The position numbers and the translations under genes were made by a program. The notes beneath the pieces are model-generated. The model did no database searches. It worked only from the letters and a program-made list of their open reading frames with translations, and was not told the DNA's origin. A stretch of 7,096 nucleotides of DNA from Desulfobacteraceae bacterium (GTDB taxonomy: Bacteria > Desulfobacterota > Desulfobacteria > Desulfobacterales > Desulfosarcinaceae): NCBI GenBank assembly GCA_027031325.1, contig JALVRI010000076.1:1-7096 (forward strand), in the 5' to 3' direction. Below, one piece after another: positions 1-4,620 of this stretch (position 1 is the stretch's first letter; the number at the start of each line of letters is the position of its first letter).

Positions 1-379
1 CAGGATCAAGCTCATTGATCGACCAAAGTTCACGGGAATTAGACAGCCACGGTCCGTAAGCGGCCTGCAGGGCTTTCAGGAAAAGTTCAAATCCCGGGCC
101 GCCGAACAATTGCACCGGCTGCCGGCGACGGCTGCCACCGTATTTGGTTGCAAAGAGAAAAGGGATCAGGTCGGCACTGTGATCGGGGTGAAAATGGCTC
201 AGGCAGATGTGGGTGACATTGTCGGTGCTTTTTCCGGTTTCCAGCAAGCGGCGGATTGTTCCGGGACCCATATCGAGCAGGACGAGACTCGATCCGGTTT
301 CCAGCATATAGCCGGCCGAACTGCGTTCAAGCCTTGGGACACAAGTGCCGGATCCCAGTATCGTCAGCCGGGGTTTCAT
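1..379 (-). CDS. MBL-fold metallo-hydrolase, RNase Z-like (3' truncated by window edge)
   Basis: This is the N-terminal 126 residues of a metallo-beta-lactamase-fold hydrolase. The reading frame stays open to base 1, so the C-terminal part lies outside the window. The protein begins MKPRLTILGSGTCVPR, the first beta strand and Gly-rich turn typical of RNase Z/ElaC and related phosphodiesterases. The zinc-binding signature HFHPDH is at residues 62-67 (His62, His64, Asp66, His67). The earlier strand LVLLDMGPG (residues 32-40) matches the family's 'D.G.G' element. The distal zinc ligands are not visible. The family hydrolyses phosphodiester or ester bonds using two metal ions, usually in the cytoplasm; no signal peptide is seen. 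The start codon (377-379) overlaps the stop of the upstream DHH gene as ATGA, with a GGAAAG about 10 bases upstream, so translation is probably coupled. It may be a tRNA 3'-processing enzyme or a general MBL hydrolase; the fold is near certain, the substrate is not. Confidence 0.88.
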   Translation of the reverse strand, partial: MKPRLTILGSGTCVPRLERSSAGYMLETGSSLVLLDMGPGTIRRLLETGKSTDNVTHICLSHFHPDHSADLIPFLFATKYGGSRRRQPVQLFGGPGFELFLKALQAAYGPWLSNSRELWSINELDP

Positions 380-1386
380 TTGCCAGGCTTTCCGGTTTTG
401 GCATAGGTGGCTCTTTTTTCGATCCTGCGGACGATCCAGCGTCGCATCCGGACAGGGTCGCCGGGATCAACCTCTTCATCCAATTTTTCAAGTTGGGCTT
501 CGGCCCGGGCGGCGCTTTTGTGGCCACCGGCCTTGCCCCAGGCTCCGAAGCTCTCGCGGGCCACCAGACCGGCGTTTTTCCGCAGGCCGTCGTTGCGGAA
601 TATCACTATCAGCCGGTCCTGGTAGATGCCGGAGACGATGCTCCAGGTAATGGAATCAAGATGCATGAAAAAGTCGGCAATCAGAACACATAGGTCCGGT
701 GAGGGCACCTGGCCCAAGTGGACGTAGCAGCGGGCCTTGCGGATGGTATGGGTTTCGATCGCCTTTTGGTAGAATTTGAGAAAGGCGCGCTTGATTTCGG
801 CCTGCTCGATCTTGCGCGCCAGGGCCGTGTTGGCGTGACGGAAAAGGAACTGAAAGGCCCTTACGTCTTCGATCAGGGCCTGGCGTTCGAAGTTGGCCGT
901 GTCGGTCTTGATGCCCAGGTAGAGGCCGGTGGCCAGTTTTGACGAAGGCTTGATGCGGGCGGCCTTGATATACTCGGTCATCATGGTCGATACAGCCCCG
1001 TATGAGGGCCTTATGTCGGTGAAGGCCGCCCGTGGGCCCGTGTCCGGATGGTGATCCAGGATCGCCAGGACGTCGAGGGGCTCGAAAGCCGGGTGGTGCT
1101 CTGGCTGGGCGTCCACCATGACAACACGGTTGAATAGCTCCGGATCGACCTGGCTGAAAGGAACCATGCCGACTGAAAGGAGGCGCACCATGGCCAGGTT
1201 GTCGGGCCGCAGGATCTTGTTGACGTTGGCTATGGTAACAACGGCCACCTTGCGCCAAAGCAGACGTTTGACGGCCATGGCACTGGCGATGGCGTCCGGA
1301 TCGGCCACTATGGGGATGAGAACATGATCTTCGCCGCTGAACAGGTCCAAAAACCGGCGTAGCTTTTCACGGGCGGAAAGGGTCAT
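376..1386 (-). CDS. DHH/DHHA1-family phosphoesterase (NrnA/RecJ-like) with altered motif I
   Basis: The 336-residue protein has the architecture of DHH subfamily-1 phosphoesterases, the family of NrnA (nanoRNA/pAp phosphatase) and RecJ. Visible motifs are motif I ADPDAIAS (residues 28-35, Asp29 and Asp31), motif II VMVDA (Asp92), the name-giving Asp111-His112-His113, motif IV GIKTDT (Asp162), and the DHHA1 substrate-binding GGHK (287-290). The family uses two Mn ions to cleave short oligonucleotides or pAp. The His normally four residues before the first motif-I Asp (as in H-x-N-P-D-x-D) is Pro25 here, which could change metal binding or activity. Length is close to that of NrnA (about 310-320 residues), with a basic C-terminal tail. 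An AGGAAG (complement of 1397-1402) lies 10 bases before the ATG, and motif I sits so near the N-terminus that a later start is unlikely. It is the first gene of an operon with the MBL hydrolase (ATGA overlap) and is divergent from the permease. Family assignment is firm; substrate is uncertain. Confidence 0.9.
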   Translation of the reverse strand: MTLSAREKLRRFLDLFSGEDHVLIPIVADPDAIASAMAVKRLLWRKVAVVTIANVNKILRPDNLAMVRLLSVGMVPFSQVDPELFNRVVMVDAQPEHHPAFEPLDVLAILDHHPDTGPRAAFTDIRPSYGAVSTMMTEYIKAARIKPSSKLATGLYLGIKTDTANFERQALIEDVRAFQFLFRHANTALARKIEQAEIKRAFLKFYQKAIETHTIRKARCYVHLGQVPSPDLCVLIADFFMHLDSITWSIVSGIYQDRLIVIFRNDGLRKNAGLVARESFGAWGKAGGHKSAARAEAQLEKLDEEVDPGDPVRMRRWIVRRIEKRATYAKTGKPGK

Positions 1387-1421
1387 CCAACAACTGCTTC
1401 CTATCTATTTGAATTTTCAAT

Positions 1422-1450
1422 TTGACACTGTCTTGAAAGCCAATTATACA
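1422..1450 (+). promoter_or_regulatory. Sigma-70-type promoter for the permease operon
   Basis: A perfect -35 hexamer TTGACA (1422-1427) is followed after 17 bases by TATACA (1445-1450), four of six matches to the -10 consensus with optimal spacing. The predicted transcript starts near 1457, leaving a leader of about 90 bases before the permease ATG at 1549. The upstream in-frame ATG at 1450 overlaps the last base of the -10 box, so it would not be transcribed from this promoter. Based on consensus only. Confidence 0.6.
1443..1448 (-). promoter_or_regulatory. Candidate -10 box for the DHH/MBL operon
   Basis: The minus strand reads a perfect TATAAT here, five bases short of complete overlap within the -10 region of the rightward promoter (four shared bases, 1445-1448). 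Transcription would start near 1436, about 50 bases before the DHH start codon. No good -35 hexamer is seen at the expected distance (the minus strand has TGTTAA around 1471-1466), so strength is uncertain. The arrangement would be a bidirectional promoter with overlapping -10 elements. Confidence 0.4.
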
Positions 1451-1530
1451 TGCGTCCTTTTGTTTTTAACAGATTATTTTCCTCCTCCAGGCAGGTAGCC
1501 GTCGGCCTGGTCCGTCACCCGGAAAGGGGA

Positions 1531-1539
1531 AGGGAAGGG
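1531..1539 (+). promoter_or_regulatory. Shine-Dalgarno region that decides the permease start
   Basis: The purine run AGGGAAGGG ends nine bases before the ATG at 1549. The alternative in-frame ATG at 1450 has no purine-rich site upstream and lies in the promoter, so translation most likely begins at 1549. Confidence 0.65.
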
Positions 1540-1548
1540 TTTCAGTAT

Positions 1549-2853
1549 ATGGAAGGTGCTCTGATTCCGGTCGTTGTCTTTGTACTCGTGTATATAGCCA
1601 TATCCCTGGAGCTGGTCAACAAGGCCGTGGCCGCCCTGCTGGGTGTAATGGTCCTGATGGTCTTGCACGTGGTCGATGAGCGCAGTGCCGTCCATTTCAT
1701 CGACTTTGAAACCATCATGTTACTGCTGGGAATGATGACCATCGTCAGCGTTTTGCGCCGCTCGGGTTTCTTTACCATGGTGTCGGTCAGGATAGCCGAA
1801 CTTACCGGTGGAAATCCTCTCAAGGTTCTGGTCCTGTTTTCGATCGTAACGGTGGTTTTCTCGGCTTTTCTCGATAACGTGACCACGGTCCTGATCATAG
1901 TTCCGATAGTAATCGAACTGACCGCCGGCATGGGGCTGGATCCAAAGCTTTTTGTGATAAGCCAGGCCCTTATTTCGAACGTTGGAGGCACGGCTACGCT
2001 GATCGGAGACCCGCCCAACATCATCATCGGCTCCAAGGTGGGGCTCAACTTCAACCAGTTCATCGCCAACCTCTCCCTTCCGATCCTGGTATGCTTCGTG
2101 GTGGTCATATTTTATTTCTGGGCCACCAACCGCGATAGGTTCAGGCCCATAGACGACAACCTGGCAAAACTCTTTTCGGTTCAGTTGCTCCTGGCCAAGA
2201 TCAGGCACGCCTTTTTGGAGACCACCATCGACAAGGTGTTTCTGGCAAAGAGCCTCGGCTGCCTGCTGGTTGTGATCGGCCTGTTCGTTACCCAGACCGC
2301 CACCCACATAACTCCCGGGGTTGCGGCGGTGATGATGGCCATGGTTTTGTTGGTCATAACGCCGGTCGACGTGGAGCAGGTCCTGGAAGAGGTTGAGTGG
2401 AGCACCCTCTTGTTTTTCGCCGGCCTGTTCATTCTGGTCGGGGTCCTGGAAGAAAAAGGGGTCATCGAGTGGATCGCCCGCAACATTTTCATGCGCGTCG
2501 GTCACAACCCCTACGTGGTGGTGCTGGTGGTGCTCTGGGGTTCGGGTATCGTCTCGGGTTTCCTGGACAACATTCCCTTTACCATTACCATGATTCCGAT
2601 TGCCCGGCTGATGCTGGAAAGTACGCCCATACCCCATGACATTCTCTGGTGGGCATTGTCCCTGGGAGCATGCCTGGGCGGGAACCTGACCATGATTGGT
2701 GCTTCGGCCAACATCGTTTCGGTGGGAATGGCCAAACGCCACGGGATCAACATATCCTTCACGGACTTTTTCAAGGTCAGTGCGCCGGTAACCATCGTTA
2801 CCTTGCTTATTGCCTCCGCCTACCTTACCCTTTACCTGTGGATTACGCTATGA
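1549..2853 (+). CDS. ArsB/NhaD/CitM-type ion permease (Ion Transporter superfamily)
   Basis: The 434-residue inner-membrane protein is strongly hydrophobic, with roughly ten to twelve predicted membrane segments beginning at residue 4. It shows the duplicated inverted-repeat architecture of the ArsB/NhaD/DASS group. The first half has FLDNVTTVLIIVPI (107-120) and GGTATLIGDPPNIIIG (146-161); the second half has the matching GFLDNIPFTITMIPI (337-351) and GGNLTMIGASANIVSVG (377-393). In this family such paired re-entrant hairpins form the ion- and substrate-binding site. A soluble, charged loop lies around residues 192-230. Members export arsenite, exchange Na+ for H+, or carry di/tricarboxylates; no arsR, arsC or carboxylate-metabolism gene adjoins, so I leave the substrate open. 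An extended reading frame reaches 1450, but the extra 33 residues are basic and soluble, and the promoter and Shine-Dalgarno site favour 1549. Its stop overlaps the start of the eIF2B-like gene (ATGA, 2850-2853), indicating co-expression. Confidence 0.9.
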   Translation: MEGALIPVVVFVLVYIAISLELVNKAVAALLGVMVLMVLHVVDERSAVHFIDFETIMLLLGMMTIVSVLRRSGFFTMVSVRIAELTGGNPLKVLVLFSIVTVVFSAFLDNVTTVLIIVPIVIELTAGMGLDPKLFVISQALISNVGGTATLIGDPPNIIIGSKVGLNFNQFIANLSLPILVCFVVVIFYFWATNRDRFRPIDDNLAKLFSVQLLLAKIRHAFLETTIDKVFLAKSLGCLLVVIGLFVTQTATHITPGVAAVMMAMVLLVITPVDVEQVLEEVEWSTLLFFAGLFILVGVLEEKGVIEWIARNIFMRVGHNPYVVVLVVLWGSGIVSGFLDNIPFTITMIPIARLMLESTPIPHDILWWALSLGACLGGNLTMIGASANIVSVGMAKRHGINISFTDFFKVSAPVTIVTLLIASAYLTLYLWITL

Positions 2854-3758
2854 ATAAGAATGATAAGGAAATTCTGTGTCGTTTGATTCGGGACCACGAA
2901 GACCTCTTGGGCGCTTCGCGTACCGCCCTGCTGGCCCTGGAGTCATTCATGGCATCCATCGAACGGCTCAAATGCAGCCCCGAGCAAATCAAGGAACTTT
3001 ATCTCGAGCTGGCCGAGGCCATCAAGGAGACCCGGCCCAGGATAATCCCCTTGATCCACCTGATCGAGGAATTCGAGCAAGAAATGCGGCCCCACTTCAA
3101 CGGAGACCTGGAAAAGGTGAGGAGCAAGGCGATTTCCATCCTCCAGGCCAAGCATGCCAAGCTCAAGGCCAAGGTTGGTAAAATCATCGAGCTGGGCATG
3201 GGCTGTATCGAACAAGGAGACACTATCATAGTTCATACGGCCAGCATGGATGTGGTCAACATGCTTATCCTGGCCGGGCAGGTGATGGGCAAAGAGATCA
3301 AAGTGATCGTACTGAAACAGGATTTCGTCAAAACCCGCAAGATCATCAAGGCCCTTAATCAAGCCCGGATGGATACGGTTGTGGTTCCGGAATATGCCAT
3401 GGGGCATTACCTTCAACAGGCCAACAAGATGTTCGTGGGCGCCTTGTCGATCACCTACGATGGCAAGGCGGTTACGGCAGTGGGAACGGCCAACATCGTT
3501 TCCCTGTGTCACTACCATGATATCCCGGTTTACTTGTTTGCCAACACCCTCAAATTTTCCCACCTGCCATCCCAAGACCAGCAGATCCACACCAAGTCGG
3601 TCGAGCAGGTTCAAGATCAGTGCAGTTACCGCCTTACCGTTTATTCCCATGATTTGCTGGAGATGAAGATGGTCGATTTTCTGGTGACCGAAAACGGCGT
3701 CTACCCGCAAGAGATGATAGCCGGGGTAATAGCTTCCCAACATGGACAACAAGCTTGA
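2850..3758 (+). CDS. eIF2B-alpha/beta/delta-like protein (IF-2B / R15P isomerase fold), probably non-isomerase
   Basis: The 302-residue cytoplasmic protein matches the eIF2B-alpha/MtnA/ribose-1,5-bisphosphate isomerase family in length and layout. An N-terminal all-helical domain (about 1-118, with TRPRIIPLI at 61-69) is followed by a Rossmann-like domain: IIVHTAS (126-132), KVIVLKQDF (151-159), MFVGALSI (194-201), AVGTANIVSLCHYHDIPVYL (210-229), KFS (235-237) and near the C-terminus DFLVTENGVYP (276-286). Enzymatic relatives use a Cys in the first strand-loop and an Asp in 'VGAD.I'; here these places read HTAS and VGALSI, and the 'ESRP' segment is LKQDF. A sugar-phosphate isomerase role is therefore doubtful, and a ligand-sensing or regulatory role is possible (inference). 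The ATG at 2850 overlaps the permease stop as ATGA; no good Shine-Dalgarno site is seen, so translation is likely coupled. A longer frame from 2649 lies inside the permease gene and is not real. Bacterial function of this subfamily is unknown to me. Confidence 0.85.
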   Translation: MNKNDKEILCRLIRDHEDLLGASRTALLALESFMASIERLKCSPEQIKELYLELAEAIKETRPRIIPLIHLIEEFEQEMRPHFNGDLEKVRSKAISILQAKHAKLKAKVGKIIELGMGCIEQGDTIIVHTASMDVVNMLILAGQVMGKEIKVIVLKQDFVKTRKIIKALNQARMDTVVVPEYAMGHYLQQANKMFVGALSITYDGKAVTAVGTANIVSLCHYHDIPVYLFANTLKFSHLPSQDQQIHTKSVEQVQDQCSYRLTVYSHDLLEMKMVDFLVTENGVYPQEMIAGVIASQHGQQA

Positions 3759-3946
3759 ATCCGCCATGATTATGCTTCAAATTTCGCCGGTTTCAAGACG
3801 TGGTAGCTTCCCGTCCTGGTGAATGCCTGAAGTGGGGATGGTAGAGAGCCCTTTCGATCTCCATGGATCAAAGAGCCTGCTTGCAACCGTTTTTGATTCT
3901 TCCAGTTCCTATTTCTACTTTGCTCGGGCGAACATTCCGGGCACAA

Positions 3947-3957
3947 GGTAACGTTAC
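3947..3957. repeat. GTAACGTTAC palindrome (candidate operator half of a pair)
   Basis: Bases 3948-3957 form a perfect 10-bp palindrome, preceded by G so that GGTAACG is complete. The same word recurs in both arms of the inverted repeat about 40 bp downstream. Four copies of GTTAC/GTAAC within 57 bases suggest a protein-binding site rather than chance. Confidence 0.45.
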
Positions 3958-3980
3958 AAATCTTCAACCAGGTTTTCGTA

Positions 3981-4003
3981 GCGTTACCAAGTTGTGGTAA
4001 CGC
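3981..4003. repeat. Perfect 9-bp inverted repeat GCGTTACCA / TGGTAACGC
   Basis: Arms 3981-3989 and 3995-4003 are exact reverse complements around a 5-base spacer (AGTTG). It could fold as an RNA hairpin, but no T-run follows on either strand, so it is a poor terminator. Shared GGTAACG words with the 3947-3957 palindrome favour a DNA-binding site, about 200 bp upstream of the small gene, a distance compatible with an enhancer-binding activator. Confidence 0.5.
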
Positions 4004-4064
4004 CATCGAGCTTCTTGTGACCAGCCTTGGGAAGCAAGATTTTACTTTGAAATATATCTTGAAA

Positions 4065-4085
4065 TAACAATTATTTAAATTGTTA
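4065..4085. repeat. AT-rich 21-bp inverted repeat TAACAATT / AATTGTTA
   Basis: Arms 4065-4072 and 4078-4085 are exact reverse complements with a 5-base centre (ATTTA). It is preceded by two direct copies of TTGAAATA (4047-4054 and 4059-4066) set 12 bp apart. AT-rich symmetry of this kind is common for repressor or activator sites, and it lies about 35-50 bp upstream of the sigma-54-like element. AT-richness raises the chance of accidental symmetry. Confidence 0.35.
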
Positions 4086-4116
4086 AGAGCCGGGCCGGCC
4101 TACCGCTTCCGGTGCC

Positions 4117-4132
4117 TGGCATGAAACTTGAA
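4117..4132 (+). promoter_or_regulatory. Sigma-54-like -24/-12 element (tentative)
   Basis: TGGCATG, four bases, then TTGAA resembles the sigma-54 consensus TGGCACG-N4-TTGCW with correct spacing between the GG and the TTG. Two positions differ: the C at the end of TGGCAC, and the normally well conserved C of the -12 GC, which is A here. A start near 4143 would give a 60-base leader. No convincing sigma-70 promoter is seen in the same stretch. Confidence 0.3.
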
Positions 4133-4190
4133 GTAGCTAAAGTTAAACGCCACCCTACCTAGCAACGAAACCATAAGGCCAAACATAAAA

Positions 4191-4197
4191 AAGGAGG
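4191..4197 (+). promoter_or_regulatory. Near-perfect Shine-Dalgarno AAGGAGG
   Basis: AAGGAGG sits five bases before the ATG at 4203, preceded by an A-run. It is the strongest ribosome site in the window and indicates that the small gene is truly translated, probably at a high level. Confidence 0.85.
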
Positions 4198-4202
4198 ATA
4201 TC

Positions 4203-4520
4203 ATGAAAGCCAGGAATTGCTGCAAAACCATGGAAATGGAGCTTACGGGCTGGAAGGCCATCATCTACGATATCACAAGGAAGATGGAAAAGCTGCCCGG
4301 TGGTGAGAAAACCAAGATTCTAAGCACCATAGAAGATCTGCACATCCTGATCGAAGAGCTGGATGAAAGAATCGAGCAGATCCGTGACAACTGTACGCCG
4401 GAAACAGGAATTGACGACATCCAGACCGAACGTGAAAAGTTCAATGCAGCCATCAGTACCCTGAGAGTTACCGCTGAAGAGGCCATGCGTGGCCTGGGAG
4501 GCGGTAATTTCGGCGGATAG
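4203..4520 (+). CDS. Small helical/coiled-coil protein of unknown function, 105 aa
   Basis: I do not recognise the family. The 105-residue protein is acidic, cytoplasmic-looking (no signal or membrane segment) and predicted to be almost wholly helical: helix 1 about residues 8-31, helix 2 about 35-62 with heptad-like hydrophobics (LSTIEDLHILIEELDERIEQ, 40-59), and helix 3 about 70-97. The linker between helices 2 and 3 carries DNCTPETG (62-69). Cysteines are Cys6-Cys7 and Cys64, possibly redox- or metal-relevant but with no known motif. It ends in a glycine-rich tail, GLGGGNFGG (97-105). The coding evidence is an excellent Shine-Dalgarno site, a good ATG, natural amino-acid composition and a hairpin terminator downstream. 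It stands alone, convergent with clpB, and has a long symmetric upstream region suggesting specific regulation. A helical bundle acting as an adaptor, stress or structural protein is conceivable but unproven. Confidence 0.75.
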   Translation: MKARNCCKTMEMELTGWKAIIYDITRKMEKLPGGEKTKILSTIEDLHILIEELDERIEQIRDNCTPETGIDDIQTEREKFNAAISTLRVTAEEAMRGLGGGNFGG

Positions 4521-4546
4521 ACGCCGAAGCTGACATGACGGGCGCA

Positions 4547-4574
4547 GATGCGGCGGCTTCATGGCCGCCGCATC
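4547..4574. terminator. GC-rich hairpin between convergent genes
   Basis: GATGCGGCGGC (4547-4557) and GCCGCCGCATC (4564-4574) are exact reverse complements around the 6-base loop TTCATG, giving an 11-bp stem. On the plus strand it is followed by a short, imperfect T-run (ATCATTTTG), fitting a terminator for the small gene 26 bases after its stop. On the minus strand, downstream of clpB, no T-run follows, so for clpB it may only stabilise the 3' end or act with Rho. Confidence 0.65.
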
Positions 4575-4620
4575 ATCATTTTGAATTAGCCGCCAAACTT
4601 TCCCTTCTTGGCTATCGGAT

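Larger units (their letters stand above)
1387..1548. promoter_or_regulatory. Divergent intergenic regulatory region
   Basis: These 162 bases separate the DHH/MBL operon (leftward) from the permease/eIF2B-like operon (rightward). The stretch 1405-1475 is visibly AT-rich compared with the flanking genes. It contains promoter elements for both directions, a TTGAA-TT-TTCAA palindrome (1409-1420) and a small GACA-C-TGTC symmetry (1424-1432) overlapping the rightward -35 box. These symmetries could be operators, but the arms are short (5 and 4 bp) and may be chance. Confidence 0.6.
3759..4202. other. 444-bp intergenic region with symmetric repeats and no convincing gene
   Basis: The stretch separates the eIF2B-like gene from the small coiled-coil gene. 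No obvious intrinsic terminator follows the eIF2B-like stop. The first 180 bases show nothing I can name. From 3947 onward come a GTAACGTTAC palindrome, a GGTAACG-based inverted repeat, an AT-rich inverted repeat and a sigma-54-like element, then the leader of the gene at 4203. A 78-codon frame on the minus strand (3770-4006) lacks a ribosome site and family resemblance and is not called. The AT-rich part (about 4030-4085) contrasts with the flanking genes. Confidence 0.6.

Noticed and set aside
656..1258. 200-codon minus-strand frame overlapping the DHH gene in another phase
   Set aside because: It is Gly/Pro/Arg/His-rich and of low-complexity composition, within a gene whose own frame holds all DHH motifs.
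1720..2742. 340-codon minus-strand frame opposite the permease
   Set aside because: The product is rich in His, Asp, Gln and Gly without hydrophobic cores, as expected of the complement of a membrane-protein gene; the plus strand has clear family motifs.
1549..2853. Naming the permease arsB
   Set aside because: The fold fits ArsB, NhaD and carboxylate carriers alike, and no arsenic-resistance gene is nearby to decide.
2943..3767. 274-codon minus-strand frame opposite the eIF2B-like gene
   Set aside because: It is a shadow of a well-supported plus-strand gene and shows no domain or ribosome site.
3981..4003. Inverted repeat as an intrinsic terminator of the eIF2B-like operon
   Set aside because: No T-run follows on the plus strand, the loop is followed by a mixed sequence, and it lies more than 220 bases after the stop codon.
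3770..4006. 78-codon minus-strand frame with a CPEC (Cys-x-x-Cys) motif in the intergenic region
   Set aside because: It has only one CxxC, no good ribosome site, no recognised family, and its start lies within the inverted repeat 3981-4003. A decayed transposon fragment was considered, but there are no terminal repeats or other domain remains to support it.
4141..4202. Riboswitch or other structured leader before the small gene
   Set aside because: I looked for known signatures such as the cyclic-di-GMP (GEMM) and cobalamin boxes and saw no consistent match or stable stem.
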